Assembly (NCBI GenBank): GCA_017465225.1 | Contig: JAFTWQ010000026.1 | Location: 1 to 64,000, forward strand | DNA length: 64,000 nt | Direction of reading: 5' to 3' | DNA from: Bacteroidales bacterium | GTDB lineage: Bacteria > Bacteroidota > Bacteroidia > Bacteroidales > UBA932 | Part shown: positions 9,001 through 16,326 of the stretch, one piece after another | How positions within the stretch are numbered: position 1 is the first letter of the stretch | Layout: the number at the start of each line of letters is the position of its first letter | Program-made: the position numbers and the translations under genes | The notes under the pieces: model-generated | The model's input: the letters and a program-made list of their open reading frames with translations, nothing else | What the model was told of the DNA's origin: nothing | Database searches by the model: none

Positions 9001-9950
9001 CTGATCAGACCCTCGCGTATGCTTCCTGCCCAGATGTTGTCATAGTCATCAGTATATATGCTTTTAATGGAATGCGCAGGAAATGATGACGGATCTCCGG
9101 CGATATGGGAAAGAACCCTTATGTTTCCTGTCTCGGGATCGATGATGTTTACACCTCCTCCGTCAGTTCCCGCCCAGACCGAAGATTCCCTTTCTGTCAT
9201 GCACAAGACCACGTCGTTGCTCAGAGCAGAGTCAGATGTGCTGTATCTTCTGATAAGTCTTCCGTTCTTTTCGAAGACTGCTATGCCATGGTTATAGAAG
9301 GATATCCATATTCTGTCTTTGCTGTCTATGAGCAGGGATGTGACTTCGTTGAACAAGGAAAACGGGGATCTGCCTGTCTCTCCTGTCTTGGTGTCTATGG
9401 AGAGAAGTCCGTTATGAGAACCGCAGAGCAGTGTGTGTTCATCCAGCAGTATGATACTGTTGATCACGAAGGAAGGTTGTTCGTTCAGATCTTTGAACAG
9501 GGTGAGTGAAGAGTCGGAGAATATGTACCTGTAGATCCTGCGGTTGCTTCCGAACCATATTCCGTCGTCATCCTGAAACATGCACTGGAAAGGATGATTA
9601 TCATCATTTTCTCCGGAAGGTGTCACCACTTCGATGTCTGATCCTCTCTTCCTCAGAAGACCTCTGTTCGTCAGAATCCAGAAGTCGCCGTTTCTGTCGA
9701 TGCCTGTCTGGAAGACGCGCCTTCCGGCCAGTATGGAATCCTGATGATTGCGGAGGGTATGTCCGTTGAAGCTGTACAGGCCGTTTGGCGTACCAAGCCA
9801 GACATCTCCGTCTTTTTCCTTGTATATGGAATTGATTGTGGATGTCAGTCCTTCTTTCTGAGAAATACGTGTGTAAATGTAGTTCTCTCTTGCCGATGCT
9901 GTCGAAAAGAACAGAATCAGAAGAGATATGATAGGAATAGTTTTATACAT
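6066..9950 (-). CDS. Hybrid two-component system regulator (HTCS)
   Basis: About 1294 aa counting from ATG 9950, preferred over an ATG 18 codons upstream because it begins the signal-like MYKTIPIISLLILFF. The N-terminal half is a periplasmic sensor of repeated two-bladed propeller units (DVWLGTPNGLYSF, RIWISFYNHGIAVF, DIWIGTDGEGLNRF, RVWVGTDNGLYAY), then a Y_Y_Y region (about 690-740). One membrane helix lies near 745-765. The cytoplasmic half has HisKA (ISHELRTPLTLI, His near 793), HATPase (NILMNAIKHSS; DEGPGLEE), a receiver domain (LMLVDDSQD; VSDVNMSDGDG, Asp near 1097) and an AraC-type HTH ending TGLTPSQYKLKK. HTCS proteins sense oligosaccharides and switch on the adjacent Sus locus. It is divergent from susC at 10139 and followed by the esterase. 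Confidence 0.95.
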   Translation of the reverse strand: MYKTIPIISLLILFFSTASARENYIYTRISQKEGLTSTINSIYKEKDGDVWLGTPNGLYSFNGHTLRNHQDSILAGRRVFQTGIDRNGDFWILTNRGLLRKRGSDIEVVTPSGENDDNHPFQCMFQDDDGIWFGSNRRIYRYIFSDSSLTLFKDLNEQPSFVINSIILLDEHTLLCGSHNGLLSIDTKTGETGRSPFSLFNEVTSLLIDSKDRIWISFYNHGIAVFEKNGRLIRRYSTSDSALSNDVVLCMTERESSVWAGTDGGGVNIIDPETGNIRVLSHIAGDPSSFPAHSIKSIYTDDYDNIWAGSIREGLIRISQSGMKTYSDSHIGLDSGLSNPTVLCLYQDSTDDDIWIGTDGEGLNRFDPVKGTFIHYPSTLKTKVVSIASYSETELALSIYADRILLFDKNTGKTRPLEIDDDNINYLLRYAGRSLNLANGPDGSLLLISNTVSRFDRKTGKCTEIGFNIGDKANGNLLTIRSDEEGLWMHDYFNIYLLPAGGSQIIRKGHTNKHRINSGHLDGSGRIWLATDKGLCRFNISDGTFSHVHTTLLQTATSVVCDGSSRVWVGTDNGLYAYLENFDSFTLFGESDGASRNEYLSKPRLASREGDIYLGGVQGLLRVDSGYSIDMTDEPTVNLYGLTVDNEVIHPDGKGLYRIPRNSKRIEIGVALQEKDIFREKVYRFMIPDVGSVYEGKSPVLVLQQMNKPGKHDIMVTYTRRNGEWCEPVRLLTLKIPQPWYLSGWFIVGILLLTALGAVTAHMSMTRRRDNKIQLALKEQEQKVYEEKVRMLINISHELRTPLTLIMAPLKRLIKGKATDKEEQTATLSRIYRQSKRMRDLLDMVLDLRKLEVGKSGLRMESTEFNEWITSTVEDIIKEESAEGIHIFTELDPAVGIADIDRRKCETVLMNILMNAIKHSSEGDSIMIRTSLTGSGNVRVSIADEGPGLEETDKEKLFSRFYQNNNEKYGSGIGLSYSKILVELQGGAIGAENNAGKGATFWWEIPVESKIITEVPARAYLNEIIDDSTAENIRIPETETFSTSGLKLMLVDDSQDLLDFLREALTGDFAEIITASSGNSAMSIIAGGKLPDIIVSDVNMSDGDGYKLCAELKANETYSHIPVVLLTARGEEQSQSDSYKVGADAFMAKPFEVDTLMELLRGMLRKRNEIRRKYLDSDEKTTSEYGSNEESFILKLNRIISEHIDNPDLDQQLLCREMGMSRASLFNKMKSITGSGAKEYITRIRLEKAKKLIEETDMTIAEISDNTGFASQSYFSTAFKNYTGLTPSQYKLKK

Positions 9951-9973
9951 GGCTGTCAATGATGTGGCACTTA

Positions 9974-9981
9974 CAAAGATA
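9974..9981 (-). promoter_or_regulatory. -7 promoter element for the HTCS gene
   Basis: On the minus strand this reads TATCTTTG, an exact match to the Bacteroidales -7 consensus TAnnTTTG, 23 bases before the chosen ATG. No clear -33 TTTG was identified. Confidence 0.55.
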
Positions 9982-10082
9982 ATAAATAAGCTTCTGGTTT
10001 TCAAAAATGTTCAGGATTCTTTTAAAAAATGCTTTTGAAGCCCTGCGATAGACAAAATCTAAAACATAATGGCTAAATTTGG

Positions 10083-10098
10083 ATTCCGGACCCGGAAT
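10083..10098. promoter_or_regulatory. Inverted repeat upstream of susC, candidate regulator site
   Basis: Perfect 7-bp inverted repeat ATTCCGG-AC-CCGGAAT in the 188-bp region between the divergent HTCS and SusC genes. It ends 7 bases before the susC -7 element, so it overlaps the spacer of that promoter. Binding by the HTCS AraC domain is inference only. Confidence 0.45.
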
Positions 10099-10105
10099 GG
10101 GTCTT

Positions 10106-10113
10106 TAATTTTG
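10106..10113 (+). promoter_or_regulatory. -7 promoter element for first susC
   Basis: TAATTTTG matches TAnnTTTG and lies 25 bases before the susC ATG. A TTTG at 10078-10081 is a possible -33 element, with a spacer of 24 bases that is a little longer than usual. Confidence 0.55.
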
Positions 10114-10138
10114 CACCTGAAACAAAACCACGTCTGCA

Positions 10139-13100
10139 ATGAAAAAGCTGAATCACATCATTACTGTCCTCTTACTGACTGCCACAGGTCATGCGTATGC
10201 ACAGACAGCTGACAGAGACACATTGTTTCTGGAAGAATCCGTAGTTATAGGAATGGATGTCCAGAAAAGGAATACGATAACTGCGGCGGTTTTCACTGTA
10301 AAGGCTGATGCTGTTTCCGGTCGTCCTGTGACTGATCTCACTCATGCACTTCAGGGAAATGTGCCAGGTCTGGTCATTGTTACAGATGCGATGGAGAACG
10401 GGACGGGCGGAGAACCAGGTGCAGGAGTCCGTTTCAATATAAGAGGAACAGGTTCTGTAAACGGAGGTGAGCCCTATGTTCTGGTAGACGGAATAGAACA
10501 GAGTCTTTCCAATGTCAATCCGGCGGATGTGGAGAGTGTGACGGTATTGAAGGATGCCTCTGCGTCATCTGTCTACGGATCGAGAGCGGCATACGGAGTG
10601 GTTCTTGTGACGACAAAGAGCGGAAGTGCAGGTAAAGCATCCGTAAGCTACAACGGAACTGTCGGTTTCAGCTCGCCTGTGAATATGCCTGAAATGATGT
10701 CCTCTGTCGAATTCGCCGGATATATGAATGAGATGAAAGTGAATTCAGGAAAGAACGCTCCATTCACTGAAAGTGCAATCGAAAGACTCGGCATGTTTAC
10801 GGCAGATCCGTATTCTGAAGAATATCCGGGAATCGGACTGAACGCAGCAGGGGATGGATGGGCCTCGGCATATAACAATCAGTATGCGGACACGGACTGG
10901 TTCGATTATCATTTCAAGGACAGGTCGCTGCGTCAGTCCCACAACCTCAGCATCTCAGGAGGAACACAGAAGGTCAGGTATATGGTGAGTGCCGGCTATG
11001 TGTATCAGGGCGGATTGATAGATCATGTCGAGGATGATCTGGACCGGTATAATCTCAATGCCAGGATGTCGTTCAATGTAAAGCCTTGGCTTAAGGCCGC
11101 TTTCAACAACAGTCTTGCAGTGACAGGCATCGATCGCCCTATGGCTGACCAGACCATATTCTATGCTCAGATTTCAGACAAATATCCTACACAGGTTACT
11201 GCTCTTCCTGTTGAAGGGGACTATGACCTGCCTTCATGGAACGAGGTCATGTACCTGAAGGAGACCGGTTTCGAACGTACTTCGGTTTCAGACGCGATGT
11301 CCCTGTCGATGACTATAACCCCGCTTGACGGCTGGGACATCACGGCTGAAATGAAGGGAAGGCTTGACGTTCAGAAAAGCAGCTTCATCATGGGATTCCC
11401 CAAGACCACGCGTCCTGACGGCAAGGTTGTGGTCACATCAGGAGGAAAACAGGGCTATCAGTATCCGGGAATGCATTGGAAGAACACAAGTTTCGGTTCA
11501 TATACCCGTGGAGATGTATTCAATTATTACCTGTCTCCGGAAGTGAAGACATCATATGCTGCTAGCCTCGACGGGCATTATTTCAAGGTCATGGCAGGCT
11601 TTCAGGCCGAACTTCAGGAAAATTCAGGAGGATACACCTATAAGGACGGAATGCTCAGCGAAGAAATATTTTCCTTTGACAATGCGGATGGAAATGTCAA
11701 GGCTGACGAATACAGGGATCACTGGTCAACGGCAGGCGTGTTCGCCAGAATCAACTGGAACTGGAGGGAAACTGTATTTGCAGAGGTCAGCGGAAGGGCG
11801 GACGGATCCTCACGCTTCGCTCCAGGGCATCGTTGGGGTGTGTTCCCGTCCTTCTCCGTGGGTTATGATCTTGCCCGGAATCTGCGTAACGGCAGGAATC
11901 TTCTGAATCAGCTGAAGTTTCGTCTCTCGTATGGAAGATTGGGCAATCAGCACGCTGCAGGACTTTACAGGTATCTCAGCATCATGTCGCTGAATCCCTC
12001 GCACGCTGATGCATGGCTTCTCCCAGGAACGTCTGATTTTCCAGAAAAAGGAATAGTCGCTTCCACACCGTCGATGACGAGTCCTTACATAACATGGGAA
12101 AAGGTTGACAATGCTGATTTCGGTGTGGACATATCCTTGTATGACAGCCGTCTGAATATGACATTTGACGCCTATCAGCGTGTCACGAGGGACATGATCG
12201 GACCGGCTGAAGCCATACCGTCATTGAGCGGAATATCGGCGGCAGACAGGACTATGGCCAACAATGCGACTCTACGTAACAGAGGATGGGAACTGTCTTT
12301 GAACTGGTCTGACGCTCTTTCCGGGGGATTCTTCTACCGTGCGGGATTCAATCTCTCGGATTACAAGGCTGTGGTTACCCGTTACAACAATCCGGAAGGG
12401 GTCATCACCAATAACCATACAGGCCTCTCGGCCAACAAAGGCTATTACGAAGGGATGGATATAGGAGAAATCTGGGGCTATAAGGCCGATCATCTGTTCG
12501 CTACAGACGAGGAGGCGGCTTCGTATCCTGTCGACCTGAGCTTCTTCAAGGCTCAGAACCTGTGGAAAGCCGGAGACCTCAGATATGAGGACCTTGACGG
12601 AGACGGAGCCGTCAATCCCGGTCAGGGAACTCTCGACGATCATGGCGACCTGACCATCATAGGAAATGTCACTCCACGTTTCTCATACGGAGTGAATCTC
12701 GCTCTCGGTTATCGCGGATTCGAGATATCCACCCTTCTTCAGGGTGTGGGGAAGCGTGATTTCCCTATGTCCGGAAGCACATATCTCTTCGGAGGGCGCA
12801 ATTACTTCAAAGACCATCTTGATCATTTTTCTTCGGAAAATCCCGGAGGGCGGCTTCCGCGCCTGACGGACGGTACAGGCGCAGGAGATCTGGACTGGAA
12901 GGTGAATGCGGGATATAACAGCACCCGCTATCTTCTCAACGCCGCATATCTCCGGATGAAGAACCTCATGGTCTCATATTCCTTCGGCGAGCGTCTTCTC
13001 AAACATGTCAGGCTGAAACGTCTCAGGGTCTATCTGTCATGTGACAATATATTTACAGTCGACGCCCTTCCGGATGCCTTTGATCCGGAGACGATAAATA

Positions 13101-13231
13101 TCGTCAATACATGGGCAGGAGGAAGCAGGGCTTCGGCGCCGGGACTGACATCGGCAATGACCCAGAACGGCAACGCGAAGGTATATCCTCTGTCAAGGAC
13201 ATTCGTATGTGGAATCGATATTACATTCTGA
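10139..13231 (+). CDS. SusC/RagA-type TonB-dependent outer-membrane transporter (locus 1)
   Basis: 1030 aa with a Sec signal (MKKLNHIITVLLL...AYAQ). The plug domain starts at LEESVVIGMDVQK and contains GNVPGLVIV, FNIRGTGSVNGGEPYVLVDG and the SusC signature VTVLKDASASSVYGSRAAYGVVLVTTK written in part. The rest is a large beta-barrel. It lacks the N-terminal carboxypeptidase-regulatory-like domain seen in the second SusC of this window. SusC proteins import glycan fragments with a SusD lid. The stop is 11 bases before the susD ATG. Divergent transcription from the HTCS gene, with a regulatory inverted repeat between, supports control by that sensor. Confidence 0.95.
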   Translation: MKKLNHIITVLLLTATGHAYAQTADRDTLFLEESVVIGMDVQKRNTITAAVFTVKADAVSGRPVTDLTHALQGNVPGLVIVTDAMENGTGGEPGAGVRFNIRGTGSVNGGEPYVLVDGIEQSLSNVNPADVESVTVLKDASASSVYGSRAAYGVVLVTTKSGSAGKASVSYNGTVGFSSPVNMPEMMSSVEFAGYMNEMKVNSGKNAPFTESAIERLGMFTADPYSEEYPGIGLNAAGDGWASAYNNQYADTDWFDYHFKDRSLRQSHNLSISGGTQKVRYMVSAGYVYQGGLIDHVEDDLDRYNLNARMSFNVKPWLKAAFNNSLAVTGIDRPMADQTIFYAQISDKYPTQVTALPVEGDYDLPSWNEVMYLKETGFERTSVSDAMSLSMTITPLDGWDITAEMKGRLDVQKSSFIMGFPKTTRPDGKVVVTSGGKQGYQYPGMHWKNTSFGSYTRGDVFNYYLSPEVKTSYAASLDGHYFKVMAGFQAELQENSGGYTYKDGMLSEEIFSFDNADGNVKADEYRDHWSTAGVFARINWNWRETVFAEVSGRADGSSRFAPGHRWGVFPSFSVGYDLARNLRNGRNLLNQLKFRLSYGRLGNQHAAGLYRYLSIMSLNPSHADAWLLPGTSDFPEKGIVASTPSMTSPYITWEKVDNADFGVDISLYDSRLNMTFDAYQRVTRDMIGPAEAIPSLSGISAADRTMANNATLRNRGWELSLNWSDALSGGFFYRAGFNLSDYKAVVTRYNNPEGVITNNHTGLSANKGYYEGMDIGEIWGYKADHLFATDEEAASYPVDLSFFKAQNLWKAGDLRYEDLDGDGAVNPGQGTLDDHGDLTIIGNVTPRFSYGVNLALGYRGFEISTLLQGVGKRDFPMSGSTYLFGGRNYFKDHLDHFSSENPGGRLPRLTDGTGAGDLDWKVNAGYNSTRYLLNAAYLRMKNLMVSYSFGERLLKHVRLKRLRVYLSCDNIFTVDALPDAFDPETINIVNTWAGGSRASAPGLTSAMTQNGNAKVYPLSRTFVCGIDITF

Positions 13232-13242
13232 TTGGCTGCAAG

Positions 13243-15081
13243 ATGAAAAACATATGTAAAATATTGGTGCTGATGGCCATGTTCGCTAACGGATGCACCG
13301 GATTTCTGGACAAAGGGCCTTTGACAGCCCCGTCGGGTGAAACTTTTCTTGCTACGGAAAACCAGATCTTCAGCTATGTAAACGGACTGTACATGGCTCT
13401 GCCTTCCCTGTCTCAATACGGAAGCGGTGTACGCGCTGTCGAGAAGAACAGTGACAATATCATTTCAGAGAAATACAATCCGCGCATAAATGGAGAGCTT
13501 ACTCAGTTTGACGGCCAGACAGACTGGGCTTCGGCATACGAGGCTCTGCGTGATGTCAATTTCTTCTTCGAGTATTATCAGGTTTCTCAGGATCATGAGA
13601 CAGATGATGTGCTGTCGCTTTGCGGCGAAGTTTACTTTCTGCGTGCCTGGTGGCATTTTACCTTGCTGAAGAAGTTCGGTGACATTCCTTTGATGAATGC
13701 GTTCCTTGATGGAAATGCGACAGTCGGAGGCCTGCAGATTCCTGCGACACCACGTGATGAGGCTGCACGTTTCATCCTTTCAGACATTGACCAGGCCATC
13801 AGGCTTCTGCATAAGCGTGAAGTATATTCAGGATTGAGAATCAGCAGGGAAGCCGCCCTCATCCTGGCCATGAATGTAGCTCTTTATGAAGGTACATGGG
13901 AACGCTATCATTCTTCTGATGAATTCTCCGTTTCAGACCCTCAGCCGGAATGGTTCTTCCGAAAGGTTGTGGAATACGGTGATGAACTTTTCAGCATCAT
14001 GCCCGTGTCGCAGGGGCTGAACACATTGGAGAATGATCCATTCGGTGCCAGGAATGGAGGGGAGGCATATGCGCATATGTTCAATCAGAAGGATTATTCT
14101 GCTGTTCCTGAGGCCGTTTTCTGGAAGAAATACGACGTGGGCAGCGGTGTGCAGCATAGTCTTACTGTACTTCTGGGTTCAGGAATAGTAGATAACGAGG
14201 CTGCAGCCGGAATTACAAAATCATTGGTGGATAATTATCTTAATGAGGACGGTACTTTCATAGATCCATACGATCCGAAGTTCAAGGATTTCAATGAAAC
14301 GTTCTATGGCCGTGATCCTCGTCTGACCGAAACCGTGATGAGTTCAGGTCATAAGTTCCGTTCCGCTTCGATTACAAGGCCGATGAAAGTCGCCGCATAT
14401 CGTTATGATGACGCAGCTGAAGCTGAGGCCTATAACTCCGCTATCAATCCTCCGCGGTTCAATGGAGATGGAAACGGACGCAATCTTACAGGCTATCATA
14501 CTGCATTGGGAGTGGATACGACTTATGTGAACAGTTCATTCTGGGATACCGGACTTGTCCTTATCCGTTATCCGGAAGCGTTGCTGGCATATGCAGAAGC
14601 TGCTGAAGAGCTCGGCATATGCACGGAAGAAGTCCTGTCTAGGACAATACGTGCGTTGCGTGAAAGGGCAGGCGTCGCATGGAAGAAGCCTGCTGCAGAC
14701 CCGAACTTTACGGACTATGGTTATGCTCTGACGCCGAACATGCAGGAAATACGTCGTGAACGCCGTTCTGAACTGGCTCTCCAGGGATTCAGGCTTGACG
14801 ATATATTGAGGTGGAGAGGACATAAGGTTCTGACCGGACAAAGGGGACGTGGTGCGTATCTGGGAGAAGATGGCGTTCTTTTCCGTTCTTTCGACAAGAA
14901 TGATCCGGTCGCGATGGAAGCCCTTGGACGTATTCCTGAAGATGAAGACGGATGGGCTGATCCTCTCCGGGACAAACTTCCGTCAGGCTACGGTTTCAGG
15001 CCTGACAGGGACTATCTCCTGCCTGTCCCTCCCGGTGACATAGCCCTTGATGGAGAATTGAAACAGAACCCTAACTGGTAA
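13243..15081 (+). CDS. SusD/RagB-type surface glycan-binding lipoprotein (locus 1)
   Basis: 612 aa from ATG 13243. An in-frame ATG at 13111 lies inside susC and is rejected because MKNICKILVLMAMFANGC is a complete lipoprotein signal. The TPR-like SusD fold is indicated by LCGEVYFLRAWWHFTLLKKFGDIPL (typical RxxRAxxYFxLxxxFGxxPL region, about 125-150) and by the C-terminal EIRRERRSELALQGFRLDDILRWR block, both diagnostic of the RagB/SusD family. It sits on the cell surface over SusC and captures oligosaccharides. It is followed after 6 bases by a GH16 gene, which suggests a beta-glucan or related target. Confidence 0.95.
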   Translation: MKNICKILVLMAMFANGCTGFLDKGPLTAPSGETFLATENQIFSYVNGLYMALPSLSQYGSGVRAVEKNSDNIISEKYNPRINGELTQFDGQTDWASAYEALRDVNFFFEYYQVSQDHETDDVLSLCGEVYFLRAWWHFTLLKKFGDIPLMNAFLDGNATVGGLQIPATPRDEAARFILSDIDQAIRLLHKREVYSGLRISREAALILAMNVALYEGTWERYHSSDEFSVSDPQPEWFFRKVVEYGDELFSIMPVSQGLNTLENDPFGARNGGEAYAHMFNQKDYSAVPEAVFWKKYDVGSGVQHSLTVLLGSGIVDNEAAAGITKSLVDNYLNEDGTFIDPYDPKFKDFNETFYGRDPRLTETVMSSGHKFRSASITRPMKVAAYRYDDAAEAEAYNSAINPPRFNGDGNGRNLTGYHTALGVDTTYVNSSFWDTGLVLIRYPEALLAYAEAAEELGICTEEVLSRTIRALRERAGVAWKKPAADPNFTDYGYALTPNMQEIRRERRSELALQGFRLDDILRWRGHKVLTGQRGRGAYLGEDGVLFRSFDKNDPVAMEALGRIPEDEDGWADPLRDKLPSGYGFRPDRDYLLPVPPGDIALDGELKQNPNW

Positions 15082-15087
15082 TATGTC

Positions 15088-15861
15088 ATGAATAAGATAT
15101 TGTGTATTCTTATGTTTCTTTCCACCCTTGCCTTGAAAGGACAGGAATATGAACTTGTCTGGAAAGAAGATTTCAGAGGTCGGGAACTGGACGGGAAACG
15201 ATGGGCCAGAATTGAGCGAGGCCCTGCTGACTGGAGGCGTTACATGTCATCTGATGAGGCTGTGTATGACCTTAGAAACGGCAAGCTTGTTCTGCGGGCA
15301 ATCGTCAATGACGGGATTGCTCCCGATGATACGGCCTCCTTTCTCACAGGAGGAATTTATACGAAAGGACTTTTTTCCATGACTTACGGCAAAGTGGAGA
15401 TCAGGGCGAAGCTTCAGGGGGCGGAAAGTCTGTGGCCGGCTTTATGGATGCTCCCGGAGTCGGGGAAGTGGCCCGATGACGGAGAGATAGATATAATGGA
15501 ACGTCTTGATCATGATTCGTACATATACCAGACGGTGCATACGATCTATACTAGAAATTTCAAGAATAGGACAGATCCCGAATCTTTTGTCAGAGCCCCT
15601 TTCCGACCTGACCGGTATAATGTCTTCGGAGTAGAGATCCGTCCTGATAAGATAGTGTTTTCAGTAAATGGCACAGAAACATTGACATACCCGGCAGTCG
15701 GATCCGAAGAATATCCGCGTAATGTCCAGTTTCCTTTCGGTGTCCCGTATTATATACTGATGGATATGCAGATAGGCGGAGCATGGGTCGGACCTCCTGA
15801 CAGAAGTGAACTTCCGGTAGAAATGTCTATAGACTGGGTAAAAGTGTATTTTTCTCAATAA
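15088..15861 (+). CDS. GH16 family endo-beta-glycosidase (laminarinase / beta-glucanase like)
   Basis: 257 aa with a short Sec signal (MNKILCILMFLSTLALKGQ). The GH16 catalytic motif is clear: GEIDIMERL (ExDxxE, nucleophile and acid/base Glu, about residues 134-141). It is preceded by SLWPALWMLPESGKWPDD and GKVEIRAKLQG, and followed by WVKVYFSQ near the C-terminus, which closes the family's jelly-roll fold. The family cuts beta-1,3/1,4-glucans, laminarin, agar and related galactans; beta-1,3- or mixed-linkage glucan is the most likely target here but not proven. It is 6 bases downstream of susD and clearly in the same operon. Confidence 0.9.
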   Translation: MNKILCILMFLSTLALKGQEYELVWKEDFRGRELDGKRWARIERGPADWRRYMSSDEAVYDLRNGKLVLRAIVNDGIAPDDTASFLTGGIYTKGLFSMTYGKVEIRAKLQGAESLWPALWMLPESGKWPDDGEIDIMERLDHDSYIYQTVHTIYTRNFKNRTDPESFVRAPFRPDRYNVFGVEIRPDKIVFSVNGTETLTYPAVGSEEYPRNVQFPFGVPYYILMDMQIGGAWVGPPDRSELPVEMSIDWVKVYFSQ

Positions 15862-15871
15862 CTTATTGATT

Positions 15872-16114
15872 ATGAACAGAATGTGGTTGAAATGTCTGGT
15901 CATGGCGATTGCCGTGGCTACGCTGTGCGGTTGCAGAGACGCAGCGGATAATCAAGAAAATAAGACGAGTATTAAACTCGTGGATCCGGTAAATGCATCG
16001 CAGGACGGAACAAAAATACGGTTTGACAGCAAGAAGAAGGATGAGACGGAGCTGGCTATGGAAAAGGCTTCAGAGGAATGGAACAGGAATCTCATGCTCA
16101 GAAACGGTAGGTAA
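15872..16114 (+). pseudogene. Lipoprotein gene truncated at its 3' end by a deletion
   Basis: ATG 15872 begins MNRMWLKCLVMAIAVATLCGC, a convincing lipoprotein signal, followed by a hydrophilic segment (RDAADNQENKTSIKLVDPVN, then KKKDETELAMEKASEEW). At about 16105 the frame enters DNA that is homologous, on the other strand, to the N-terminus of the esterase at 5186-6061, and ends four codons later. The natural 3' part therefore seems to be lost. It is the next gene after GH16, so it was probably the last gene of the first Sus operon. If the remaining 80 residues are made, a short surface lipoprotein would result. Family not recognised. Confidence 0.6.
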
Positions 16115-16254
16115 AGCCAATATTCCCTTTCCATCCCGTCATGCCGGATGGTGTGTCTTACTGTTTCCTGTGCTGATGATGTCAGAATGGAGGTGATGAT
16201 GCATGCCAGAATTGCAGCTATGCGGAGGCTGGATCTTAAAACTGTGCTTCTCAT
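16105..16254 (-). pseudogene. 5' remnant of a second CE1-like esterase gene
   Basis: On the minus strand from ATG 16254, 50 codons encode a signal peptide followed by QETVRHTIRHDGMEREYWLYLP, of which the end matches the intact esterase's MKHGGMEREYWLYLP. Homology stops exactly there, and the frame runs on into the antisense of the preceding lipoprotein. The rest of the hydrolase, including the GxSxG elbow and catalytic His, is missing. The -7 promoter element is still present. This and the truncated lipoprotein are the two outer ends of a pair of convergent genes joined by a deletion. Confidence 0.8.
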
Positions 16255-16272
16255 GTCTGTAATCTGAATATT

Positions 16273-16281
16273 GCAAATATA
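16273..16281 (-). promoter_or_regulatory. -7 promoter element of the esterase remnant
   Basis: Minus strand TATATTTGC, an exact TAnnTTTG match, 18 bases before the remnant's ATG. The surviving promoter could still drive transcription into the 3' end of the Sus operon in antisense. Confidence 0.5.
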
Positions 16282-16326
16282 GATATTAATAATTATATTC
16301 GCATCTGGACTTTAAATAGAGAAACA

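Noticed and set aside
13111-13242. Upstream extension of SusD into susC
   Set aside because: The ATG at 13243 starts a full lipoprotein signal; the extension would bury it.
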